A stretch of DNA of 64,000 nt from assembly GCA_002347685.1 (NCBI GenBank), contig DDWS01000033.1, positions 19,818 through 83,817 on the forward strand. The letters are read 5' to 3'. The position numbers were made by a program, and so were the translations under genes. Numbering within the stretch: position 1 is the first letter of the stretch; the number at the start of each line of letters is the position of its first letter. Shown here one piece after another: positions 1-8,800 of the stretch. Origin of the DNA: Syntrophaceae bacterium UBA2280. GTDB lineage: Bacteria > Desulfobacterota > Syntrophia > Syntrophales > Smithellaceae. Under the pieces are notes generated by a model. That model was not told the DNA's origin. It did no database searches and worked only from the letters and a program-made list of their open reading frames with translations.

Positions 1-1149
1 GGGTCGCTGGGCGAACGCAACGACATGATCTGTTCGGGCGTCGAACACAAGATGGGGCTTAAAGGCAACGCCACCTCGACGCTGAATTTCGGCGACAACG
101 GCAAATGCGTCGGTTATCTTCTGGGAAAAGAGCGCGAAGGCATGAAGGTCATGTTTCAGCTCATGAACGCGGCGCGCATTCACACAGGTGTTCAGGCCGA
201 GTCTGTTTCCAGTGCTGCCTACATGCATGCGGTTACCTATGCCCGAACCCGTATTCAGGGCGTCCATATCACCCAGTCCATGAATCCGGCTGCTCCAAAG
301 GTGCCGATCATCGAACATCCGGATGTAAAGAGAATGCTGCTTTATATGAAGAGCACGGTCGAGGGCATGCGGATGCTCTGCCTGTTCCTCGCCTATCATG
401 AGGATATTATGCATGCTTCATCCTCCCCGGAGGAGGTCAAAGAAGCGACGGGGATCGTCGAAATACTTACCCCCATTGTCAAAGCCGGTATTTCCGACGC
501 CTCTTGGCTGGTCACGGCGGAAGCCATGCAGGTTTACGGCGGCTACGGTTACTGCCAGGAATATCCGGTTGAGCAGTACGCGCGCGACACCAAGGTATTC
601 TCGATTTATGAAGGCACCAACGCCATTCAGTCGCTCGATCTGCAGATGCGCAAGATCCTGATGAATCCTGAAATGTACAACTACTCGCAGCTCAGAAAAC
701 GCATGAATGCTACGATTGACCTTGCCAAAGGCGTGGTGGATGAGAAGTACATCGCCCCGGTCGTTCGCGGACTTGCGAAGTTCGACGAAGTCATCGAGAT
801 GATGAAAAAGCAGCTGGGAGAAGGCAAGTTCATGGCCCTGGTGCTCAACGCCACGCCGCTGCAGCAGGCGATGTTCCCGCTGATCGTGGCCTGGCTGCAT
901 CTGTGGAGCATGACCATCACCATTCCGAAGTCCAAAGCCCTTCTGGGCGAAGCCAAAGGCGCCGAACGCCAGAAGCTGCTCGCGGAAAACCCCGAAGCGG
1001 CTTACTACAGCGGCCGGGTGCTCTCTTCGCAGTTCTTTATCGGTTCCGAGTTTCCCAAATTTTTCGGGCAGCTGGAATGTATTATGAACAACGAAGGCGC
1101 CGCGATTAAGGTGGATTCGGCAAACTTTACAGGGGCGCTCGCAGAGTAG
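1..1149 (+). CDS. Acyl-CoA dehydrogenase, C-terminal part (5' truncated by window edge)
   Basis: The reading frame is open from base 1, so the gene begins upstream; about 382 residues are visible. Acyl-CoA dehydrogenases oxidise acyl-CoA to trans-2-enoyl-CoA with FAD and pass electrons to ETF. The flavin/substrate-domain stretch GVEHKMGLKGNATS lies at the start. The late motif QVYGGYGYCQEYPVEQYARD is followed by SIYEGTNAIQ, whose Glu matches the usual catalytic base. About 150 further residues form the C-terminal extension seen in the roughly 600-residue subfamily. It heads a run with an acyl-CoA ligase and a 3-hydroxyacyl-CoA dehydrogenase, which fits beta-oxidation. Substrate chain length cannot be read from sequence. 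Confidence 0.93.
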   Translation, partial: GSLGERNDMICSGVEHKMGLKGNATSTLNFGDNGKCVGYLLGKEREGMKVMFQLMNAARIHTGVQAESVSSAAYMHAVTYARTRIQGVHITQSMNPAAPKVPIIEHPDVKRMLLYMKSTVEGMRMLCLFLAYHEDIMHASSSPEEVKEATGIVEILTPIVKAGISDASWLVTAEAMQVYGGYGYCQEYPVEQYARDTKVFSIYEGTNAIQSLDLQMRKILMNPEMYNYSQLRKRMNATIDLAKGVVDEKYIAPVVRGLAKFDEVIEMMKKQLGEGKFMALVLNATPLQQAMFPLIVAWLHLWSMTITIPKSKALLGEAKGAERQKLLAENPEAAYYSGRVLSSQFFIGSEFPKFFGQLECIMNNEGAAIKVDSANFTGALAE

Positions 1150-1185
1150 CGCGTGCGGCAGATAAGGAGTAAGAAATGACGGGGG

Positions 1186-1220
1186 TCACCGTGCGCTTTG
1201 CTTCGCAAAGCGCACGGTGA
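1186..1220. repeat. Perfect 16-bp inverted repeat (stem-loop) between acyl-CoA genes
   Basis: Arms 1186-1201 and 1205-1220 are perfectly complementary around a 3-nt loop (TTC). There is no T-run after it, so it is not a classical intrinsic terminator. It ends about 30 bases before the ligase start and could act as an mRNA-processing or stabilising element. The core resembles the GAAGCGAAGCGCAC repeat found at 17.5-17.8 kb. Confidence 0.75.
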
Positions 1221-1252
1221 ATCTCTGTTTCATACATCATGGAGACAGGATG

Positions 1253-2956
1253 ATGAAAACCGACCCCGATGGCGTTAACGGCTTACCCAGGATCAAACCC
1301 TGGCACAAATTCTACGATTACAATGTTCCCACGACCATTCGCTATCCACAGTATCCGGCGCAAAGGATTTTTCAGCTGACCGCCGGCGCCCATCCGAACA
1401 AAGTCTGCACTGTCTTCTACGGAACGGAAATGACCTATTGGCAGGTGCGCGAGCAGGTGCTGAGACTTGCCAACGCGCTTATCGCCAAAGGGGTCAAAAA
1501 GGGAGACCGTGTGGGGATTCAGCTTCCCAACTGTCCGCAATTCGTCATTTCCTATCTGGCCATACTGCACATAGGCGCCATTGTCGTGAATATCAGCCCG
1601 TTGTACACCGCGACGGAGTTAAAATTTGTCATTGAGAACACGGCCATGGAAACGCTCATCACGTTCGATATGATTTTGCCCCATGTGCGTCCGGCGGTGA
1701 AAGAAACAGGCCTCAAACGTGCAGTTGTTACCAGGATCACCGATTATATAAACGGTCTCGGCGTCAGCACTGCCGGCGTTCTGGAGCTGGAGGAGGGTTG
1801 GCTGCATTTTTCCGAATTGATCGAAGGCTGCCCGGATACGCGGCCTCCCCGCGTTCCGATCGTGCCGGACGATCCCGCGATGATTCAATTCACCGGCGGA
1901 ACCACGGGGCTCCCGAAAGGCGCGCTGCTCACGCACGGCAATCTGGTGGCCGCCTGCTTCCAGGCAAGCCAGTGGGCGACGCCGGGGGTTTACGCGCCCC
2001 TCACCATGGCGCACCATGAACGCTTTGCACTTTGCGTCCTGCCGTTTTTCCATGTTTACGGCAACATCGCAGCGATGAACTGGTCGTTTTTCAACTGTGC
2101 CACACAAATTCTGGTGCCGCGCTTTGAAATCGACGAAATCATCGACACGATCGTCAAGGCGGACCATATTACCTATTTCCCTGCGGTTCCCACGATGATT
2201 ACCGCCATTGTCAATCATCCCAAAGCAGCCGGCCTGGATCTGGGAAGATATATCAGTTTGATCAATTCCGGCGGGGCGCCGATGCCTGTGGAACTCATCG
2301 AACGTGTCATTGATCTGGGCATTATGTTCAATGAGGGTTATGGACTGAGTGAAACAACCTCCATTACGATCGCCAATCCGTTGACTTTTCAAAAAGTCGG
2401 TTCCATCGGCATTCCGATGGCGGACAACGATTTCCGCATCGTCAATGTGGAAAACGGTGTTGAGGATGTCGCGCCGGGTGAATCCGGCGAACTGCTCGTC
2501 TCGGGGCCGACGGTGATGAAGGGTTACTGGAACAATCCGGCCGAGACCGCCAATCAGCTCAAAGACGGCTGGCTCTACACCGGCGACATCGCGCAGGCGG
2601 ATGAAGACGGCTACATCTTCATCGTGGATCGCAAGAAGGACATCATCATCGCCGGAGGCTTCAACATTTATCCGCGGGAGATTGAAGAAGTGCTCTACGG
2701 ACATCCCAAGATTTCTGAGGCGGTTGCTGTCGGCATCCCCCACGACTACCGCGGCGAAACCGTGAAAGCCTTCGTGGTGCTTCATCCGGGCGAGACGGCC
2801 ACGGAACAGGAAATCATCGAGTTTTGCAAGGTCAAGCTTGCCGTCTACAAGGTCCCCAAGGTCGTGGAGTTTCGCGAATCGGTGCCCAAGTCGCTGGTAG
2901 GTAAGATTCTGCGCAAAGCGCTGCGCGATGAGGAACTGGCGAAGTTGAAGAAATAA
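1253..2956 (+). CDS. Acyl-CoA ligase (AMP-forming, FadD-like)
   Basis: Activates a free carboxylic acid to its CoA thioester through an acyl-adenylate. The AMP-binding motif FTGGTTGLPKG is at about residues 213-223, the A5-type motif GYGLSETT follows, then the hinge region GGFNIYPREIEEVL and the C-terminal PKSLVGKILRK, whose Lys at about 551 is the usual adenylation lysine. The length of 567 residues is normal. A GTG at 1217 is in frame but lies in the hairpin; the ATG at 1253 has GGAG at 1241-1244 and was preferred. It lies between acyl-CoA and 3-hydroxyacyl-CoA dehydrogenases, so it probably feeds beta-oxidation. The acid could be fatty or aromatic. Confidence 0.92.
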   Translation: MKTDPDGVNGLPRIKPWHKFYDYNVPTTIRYPQYPAQRIFQLTAGAHPNKVCTVFYGTEMTYWQVREQVLRLANALIAKGVKKGDRVGIQLPNCPQFVISYLAILHIGAIVVNISPLYTATELKFVIENTAMETLITFDMILPHVRPAVKETGLKRAVVTRITDYINGLGVSTAGVLELEEGWLHFSELIEGCPDTRPPRVPIVPDDPAMIQFTGGTTGLPKGALLTHGNLVAACFQASQWATPGVYAPLTMAHHERFALCVLPFFHVYGNIAAMNWSFFNCATQILVPRFEIDEIIDTIVKADHITYFPAVPTMITAIVNHPKAAGLDLGRYISLINSGGAPMPVELIERVIDLGIMFNEGYGLSETTSITIANPLTFQKVGSIGIPMADNDFRIVNVENGVEDVAPGESGELLVSGPTVMKGYWNNPAETANQLKDGWLYTGDIAQADEDGYIFIVDRKKDIIIAGGFNIYPREIEEVLYGHPKISEAVAVGIPHDYRGETVKAFVVLHPGETATEQEIIEFCKVKLAVYKVPKVVEFRESVPKSLVGKILRKALRDEELAKLKK

Positions 2957-3048
2957 TCGACGATGGCGGGGGCGGTTTCATCCGGTATTTGCCGGACGAC
3001 CAAACCGTTCGCAACCGATGGATGATACGTTCGGAAAGGAGGCGGAAG

Positions 3049-4200
3049 ATGAGAGATCAAGACGTAAAAACCATTGCCATGATCGGCGCGGGGGATATGG
3101 GACATGGAATCGCGGCCTGTTGTCTGATAGGCGGCTATCGGGTAATCCTGCGCGACATTGAACAGAAATTTGTGGATAAGGGTATGGCCGGCATCAAGTT
3201 AAGCTTCGACAAGTTCAAGCAAAAAGGCAAAATGACGCCCGAGGCATACGATGATGCCATGGTGCGCCTCACACCGATGATCGATTTGCAGACAGCCGTG
3301 AAGGAAGCGGATTTCATTATTGAAGCCGTGCCGGAGAAGCTCGAACTCAAAAGAAGCGTTTTTGCCGATCTGGACCGCTTTGCTCCGAAACACGCGATCC
3401 TGGCCTCAAACACCTCCAATATGAGTATCACGGACATCGCCGCCGCCACGACCAGGCCCGATAAGGTGATCGGCTATCATTTTTTCAACCCGGCCATTCT
3501 GATGAAACTCGTCGAAGTCATCAAAGGCAGGCAGACCTCCGACGAAGCCATCCAGATCGGCTATGACATTGCCAAAAAAATCAAAAAAGTTCCGGTGATC
3601 GTCAAGAAAGATTCACCGGGTTTTATTTACAACCGGGTCAACGAACCCACGCTTGTTCTACTTTCGAAAATTCTGGAAGCGGGGCATCCCGCGCCCGAAG
3701 AGTTTGACGCGGCGTTCAAGCCTGTTATGGCGATGGCGCCATTCGAACTTCTGGACTATGTCGGCATTGATGTAGCCGCCCACGGACTCGAGTATTTTTC
3801 ACAGGTGCTTTCGATGGATTACAAACCATCCGATGCGCTGATGTCCTATCTTAAGTCAGGCAACCTGGGGAAAAAAACGGGGAGGGGATTCTATGACTGG
3901 TCCAAGGGAAGGCCCGTCATCGACCTGACCAAAGGCACGAAGGAATTCGACATCAACCAGCTGATCGCCCTGCAGGTCAATGAAGCGACCAAACTCCTGG
4001 AAGAAGGCGTAGCCGATGATCCTAAAGAAATTGACCTGGCCATGGCCAACGGCGGCGGTTCGCCTTTCGGACCCTTTGCGCTGGCGCAGGGCATTGGTTA
4101 CCCTGCGCTGGTATTGAAACTCGAAGAGATCTATAAAAAATTCCCGCTCGACATCTTTAAGGCCACCAAAACGCTCAAAGAAGGCAATATCAAACTCTAA
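3049..4200 (+). CDS. 3-hydroxyacyl-CoA dehydrogenase with duplicated C-terminal domain
   Basis: Oxidises 3-hydroxyacyl-CoA to 3-ketoacyl-CoA with NAD+. The Rossmann motif GAGDMGHGIA lies near residue 13. The central YHFFNPAILMKLVEVI stretch carries the conserved His and Asn-Pro of the active site, and KDSPGFIYNRV opens the C-terminal domain. A second copy of the C-terminal fold follows (NEATKLLEEGVADDPKEIDL). At 383 residues this is the two-C-domain PaaH/archaeal type rather than the short 280-residue form. The ATG at 3049 has a strong AAGGAGG at about 3036-3042; an upstream in-frame TTG at 2989 lacks support. It is the last gene of the acyl-CoA run and ends before a strong hairpin. Confidence 0.94.
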   Translation: MRDQDVKTIAMIGAGDMGHGIAACCLIGGYRVILRDIEQKFVDKGMAGIKLSFDKFKQKGKMTPEAYDDAMVRLTPMIDLQTAVKEADFIIEAVPEKLELKRSVFADLDRFAPKHAILASNTSNMSITDIAAATTRPDKVIGYHFFNPAILMKLVEVIKGRQTSDEAIQIGYDIAKKIKKVPVIVKKDSPGFIYNRVNEPTLVLLSKILEAGHPAPEEFDAAFKPVMAMAPFELLDYVGIDVAAHGLEYFSQVLSMDYKPSDALMSYLKSGNLGKKTGRGFYDWSKGRPVIDLTKGTKEFDINQLIALQVNEATKLLEEGVADDPKEIDLAMANGGGSPFGPFALAQGIGYPALVLKLEEIYKKFPLDIFKATKTLKEGNIKL

Positions 4201-4227
4201 TGTCGCCGTCACGTGAGTTTTCCTGAT

Positions 4228-4261
4228 GCCGCCCCGGCTGCCTCGGTGCAGCCGGGGCGGC
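4228..4261 (+). terminator. Strong stem-loop after the beta-oxidation genes
   Basis: Arms 4228-4241 and 4248-4261 give a perfect 14-bp GC-rich stem with a 6-nt loop, 28 bases after the dehydrogenase stop. The following TCATCGTTT is only weakly T-rich, so termination may be partial. Confidence 0.6.
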
Positions 4262-4480
4262 TCATCGTTTAGAAAAGGACGAACGGCAAAACTGACATTC
4301 CGCGAAACTGTATGCCTGATGGCCGGGCCGAAGAGGCGTTCGTGTGCTTTAAAGAAATCTCCAAAATCAGTTCGACACCCGGGCACCGCCATAAGCGGCT
4401 CCGGTCGGAGGATTGTGAACGATCCTTTGCGCGGTTGAGCAAACAGGAATCTTAACATTTCTTTTTTACATACATTTTTA

Positions 4481-4507
4481 TTGACTCTTGATCTGTTAAC
4501 CTATAAA
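4481..4507 (+). promoter_or_regulatory. Candidate sigma-70 promoter for the MFS gene
   Basis: TTGACT at 4481-4486 and TATAAA at 4502-4507 are separated by 15 bases, slightly short of the optimum. It lies 45 bases before the transporter ATG in an AT-rich stretch. Confidence 0.4.
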
Positions 4508-4552
4508 AGCCCATCATCGAAATAGTTGCTAATTTTATGAGGGGGATGACAA

Positions 4553-5785
4553 ATGGGTTCTGATATTAAGCTTTTTGGGATGTCTGCGGAGCGCGGCAGG
4601 TGGGTGTTCGTTGTTTTAGGATTGGTCATGTGTGTGTGCCTCGGGGCGGTTTATGCCTACAGTATCTTTCTGGCGCCTGTCAGAGAGACCATGCATGTTT
4701 CAGCCTCCATGGCGAATCTGCCATTCATGGTTTTTCTGGCTTTCTTTTCCGTAACGATGTTTTTCGGCGGTCGTGTGATGGAAAAACTCGGTCCGCGCAA
4801 TTTGAGCATCATCGGCGGCGTGATCGTGGGATTGGGCTGGCTGCTTTCGAGTTTTGCCCCCAATATCTGGGTGCTGACATTAACCTACGGCGTCATTGCC
4901 GGATCCGGTGTTGGCCTCGTTTACGGCTGTCCGGTCGCCATGGGCGCGCGCTGGTTTCCTGATAAAAAAGGTCTGGCGGTCGGTCTCATTCTGGCAGGCT
5001 TCGGCGGTTCGGCTTTGATTACCGGCAAGGTTGCCAGCGTTCTTCTGCCCTCGGTCGGCCTGTCTTCAACGTTCATGTACTTTGGTTTTGCCTTCGGTGC
5101 CATTCTGGTTCTTTTGTGTCTTCCGTTTCGCTTTCCTGTCGCGGGCTGGGTTCCGGCCGGCTGGAAGCCTCCGGCGGGCACTTTAGCGGCGACGGATTTT
5201 ACGCCCGCGGAGATGACGAAAACCTCCACTTTCTGGGGATTGTTTTTCTGCTTTCTGATCGGGTCGATTGCCGGTTTAATGGCCATCGGCATTTCCAAGC
5301 CGGTAGGCAACGAGATCATCCAAATTGCCGGCGAGACGGCGGCAACGCTGGTGGGTATTTTCGCCATTTTCAATGCCCTGGGTCGTCCGCTCTTCGGCTG
5401 GCTGACCGATAAGATCACGCCGCGAAACGCCGCGATGCTCAACCTGGTCATGATATTGGTCGTATCCATTCTCATGATGATGGCCAAGGAAGGGAATACA
5501 ATCCTCTACACGATCAGCTTCATGGGATTCTGGCTGTGTCTGGGCGGGTGGCTGGCGATTGCGCCGACCGCGACGGCGACGTTTTTCGGCATGAAAAACT
5601 ATGCCAGAAACTACGGCGTGGTCTTTTTTGCTTATGGCACGGGCGCTATTGTCGGCGGGATCATTTCCGGTCAGGCCAAGGATGTGTTCGGTACCTACAC
5701 GTTTGCTTTTTATCCGACGGCGGTGCTGGCGGTGGTTGGATTGGTTATGGCTTTTACTCTGCTCAAACCGCCTAAGAAAGCCTAA
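4553..5785 (+). CDS. MFS transporter, oxalate/formate antiporter (OFA) family
   Basis: A 410-residue inner-membrane carrier with about twelve hydrophobic segments. The N-terminal RGRWVFVVLGLVMCVCLGAVYAYSIF and the central loop with two Trp-rich turns resemble the OFA family (OxlT/YhjX-like), whose members exchange small carboxylates such as oxalate and formate or take up monocarboxylates. The start has GAGGGGG about eight bases upstream and the gene appears to have its own promoter. It sits beside CoA-ligase and beta-oxidation genes, so a monocarboxylate substrate is plausible. The actual substrate is not determined. Confidence 0.85.
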   Translation: MGSDIKLFGMSAERGRWVFVVLGLVMCVCLGAVYAYSIFLAPVRETMHVSASMANLPFMVFLAFFSVTMFFGGRVMEKLGPRNLSIIGGVIVGLGWLLSSFAPNIWVLTLTYGVIAGSGVGLVYGCPVAMGARWFPDKKGLAVGLILAGFGGSALITGKVASVLLPSVGLSSTFMYFGFAFGAILVLLCLPFRFPVAGWVPAGWKPPAGTLAATDFTPAEMTKTSTFWGLFFCFLIGSIAGLMAIGISKPVGNEIIQIAGETAATLVGIFAIFNALGRPLFGWLTDKITPRNAAMLNLVMILVVSILMMMAKEGNTILYTISFMGFWLCLGGWLAIAPTATATFFGMKNYARNYGVVFFAYGTGAIVGGIISGQAKDVFGTYTFAFYPTAVLAVVGLVMAFTLLKPPKKA

Positions 5786-5800
5786 AACGATTTTTCGAAT

Positions 5801-5831
5801 AAAAAAAGCGGGCATCCTGCCCGCTTTTTTT
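5801..5831. terminator. Bidirectional intrinsic terminator
   Basis: A seven-A run at 5801-5807, a 7-bp stem (5808-5814 with 5818-5824), a 3-nt loop and a seven-T run at 5825-5831. It separates the convergent MFS and activase genes; the T-run overlaps the activase stop codon. Confidence 0.92.
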
Positions 5832-8800
5832 ATCGGATAATTTTTCGGTCAATGGCCACGGATTTTGCGCCGTCTTGTTCCACCATGGTGGAAGCATCCT
5901 CCCTGCCGCGGAAACGCTTGACGTTGAGCATGAAGATGTCGAGTTTGCTAAGCACGTTGGGCGGCAGCAGATTGCCGTCGATTTCAATCGAAATGGCCGG
6001 ATAGTTTCTTTCTCTGGCCCAGGGTGTGAACAGTCCCTCGATGACGCGTCCGATCAGGCAGGCAAAAGGCGAAATGTTGACGATGCCGGAATAGCCGTCC
6101 ATCATGGCGGTGGCGGCTACGCCGCTGGAGATGCTGATCTCTGAATACAGCTCGTGGCTGACGAAGTGCTCTTCGGTGTTTTTCATGATGGCTTCCATGT
6201 CGTGAGGCGTGCGGGGGATCAGGCCGGTTGCATTGAGTGTGTTGCGGACCTTCTTCTCCACGTTATGTTTGTAGGTGTGCTCGATTTTCCAGTGGAGAAT
6301 GTCGATCCATTCCCGGGCGAAAACACGCCGGTACCAGGGCACCAGGTGAAGTTTCTTTTTGAGCTCATAGTGCCTCACAAAATCGCAGTAGTAAAGCCAT
6401 TCGGTGACATTGGAGACCTTGCCGATGATGCCGTGGCGGCTCAATTGCTGGATCAGTTCATCGACGGCAAAATCGTCGCGCCGGACGTAAATTTCCCCGA
6501 CGATCAGCACTTTCGGGCAGTCCTCCATCTTTTTGGCGAGCGGTATCTTTGAGATTGTGCCGGCGATATCCTTCAGCACCGGAAGCACTTGCGTAATATC
6601 GCGCTCGGCCACGCCGATCATTTTCTGCCAGATCTGATCATAAATCACCATCGCTTCGACCGGATCGGCGGCGCAGGTTCGAAGCGATGTTTCCACATCC
6701 TTCATGTAATCGCCGATCATGGCGGCCCACCAGGCGTATTTGGAAAATTCCGTGCCCAGCTCATTATACGAATTGTCCGCTTCCAGCGTGAAGACGACGA
6801 CATTTTCCAGGCGCAAATCCTTGAAAAGGTTCTCGTAGAAAACAAAGTACTGTCCGGTCCGGCAGGGTCCCGTTGTCGTGGGAACAAACAGAATATAGAT
6901 TTCATCCTTGCGGTACTGATCGGAGGCCAGATACTTCAGCGCGCTGCCTAAAACGAGGTGAGAAGGCAGGCACTCCTTGCCTGAAGCATGATTGCGGGCC
7001 ATTTGCAGTGTGTGGATATCAGGCACCGGCATCGTTTGGGCATTGATGCCCAGGCCGCGAACGGCGGCGCCGATCAGCTCTGCCGAGAGCCTGCCCATGT
7101 TGGATAAAAGCAGTTTGACGCGGGGATTGTTTTTTATTGGAATGATTTCGCCCGTGAGACTGTTTTTGATGTGAATTTCCTCTCCCGGATTATTGATGAA
7201 ACTCAAACCATTATCGTAGCGTTCCTCGCGGATATCGGTGAGCTTGGAGCGGTAGCCTTCGATGATGTCCAGAAACGCTTCAATACGCGTGTCGATTCCC
7301 GCGTCGGCGGTGTGAGAGTCCATCTCCAGGATTAAAAAGGGTTTTGTTCCCATGATCCACTTCAGATAATGCAGCATGAAGGAATCGGGCGCGCAGGAGA
7401 AGTTGGAAATAAAGGTGATAAAAATGTTGTCTTCGTCTTTTAGAAGCATGCCGGCTTTCATATCCTGCTGGCCGTAATACCAGTACATGTTGGGGTAAAT
7501 GGCCTGATCTTCAAACGGAAGAATATCGAACGGAATGATCGAAAAACCGCGGGACGTGTATTTGCGGGGAATTCCCATGTTGGCATCGGCGGTAAAGGCG
7601 TTATAGGGACGCCCCAGCAGGGCGATCACGGGCCGCTTGGCAAGGCGTGCTTCGGCGATTGCCTGCCTGCCCAGTTCGGCAAATCGGGCAAAGCATTCCA
7701 TTTGTTTTTCATAGGCAAGCACGAAGGCTTTCTTGGCTTCACTCTCTCCAATGCCCAGGGCCGCGGCCATGGTGATAAAAGGCTCGGCGGCCTTGTCGGT
7801 TCCATGCATGAAACTGACCACCGGCGCCAGATATTTTTCTTGAGGAATCTCCGGGAAAGCCTTTTGGATATAATAGGGCAGGCTCTGCGTGATCGGGCAG
7901 AAATTGGCCTGGACGTCTGATTCGTAGCTTTCCATGTCCCGGAAATGCGGCAGGAAAATATAATCGATTTTACGGTTGAAGATATCCTGAACCGCACCGT
8001 GCGCGATTTCCGCCGGAAAACAGTAGCTGCTTTCCACACGCGCTATTCCTTCGTGCGCAATCTCTTCGGAAACAAATGTCTCCACGCCTAAGGTGTGGAA
8101 GAACCACGAATACAGCGGCCAGAGCGTATAGATGGAAAAGCAGCGGGGGATGCCGACGACAAAGGGCTTCTTTGTGACCAGTGACTCCGGATCCGGCGCA
8201 CAGGTCTGGAAAAGAATTTCATTTCGCTTTTCTATGTAATCGGTGACGGAGGCTTCATCGAAGACTTTTTTCTTTCGTAGGTTGGCGTACTTGTTACAGC
8301 GGCCCCCGAACATATACTTATGCCCGTTGACATTGAGAATGCGGATCGGACAGAAATTATCGCAGGCCTTGCACTGAAATTCCTTTTCATAAAGAATCTC
8401 GGTGGCGAGGATCTGATCCAGGTCATAGGCGGTTTTCGTCAGGAATCCTTCATCGTACTTTTGTTTGGCCAGAATCCCGACGCCGAAGCAGCCCATCAGT
8501 TCCGGATCGGGCGGAACGAGGATGTTTTTGCCCAGGAGCATGGCAAAGGCCAGCGGGATGGCTTTGTTCTTGGCAACGCCGCCCTGCAGGACGATGTTTT
8601 TACCGATGGTCCGGTTGCCCACGACGCGGTTGAGATAATTCGATACGATCGATGTGACGATGCCGGCCGTAATGTCTTCCCGCGATGCGCCCTGGTGAAC
8701 GGCGTTGCGGATATCGGAATTGATGAAGGCGGAGCAGTGTTCTCCGAACTTGAGGGGCGCTTCGGCGGCAAGCGCGATATCTCCGATCTGGGAGGCTTCC

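Larger units (their letters stand above)
4201..4552. other. Intergenic region, 352 bp, no gene seen
   Basis: Holds the hairpin at 4228-4261 and a promoter-like pair at 4481-4507. Short open frames in between show no recognisable protein motif or ribosome binding site, so no gene is called. Confidence 0.7.

Noticed and set aside
1619..2785. 388-residue open frame on the minus strand
   Set aside because: Antisense shadow of the acyl-CoA ligase; no recognisable motif.
4226..4438. 70-residue open frame in the intergenic region
   Set aside because: Begins in a terminator-like hairpin, has no ribosome site and no recognisable motif.
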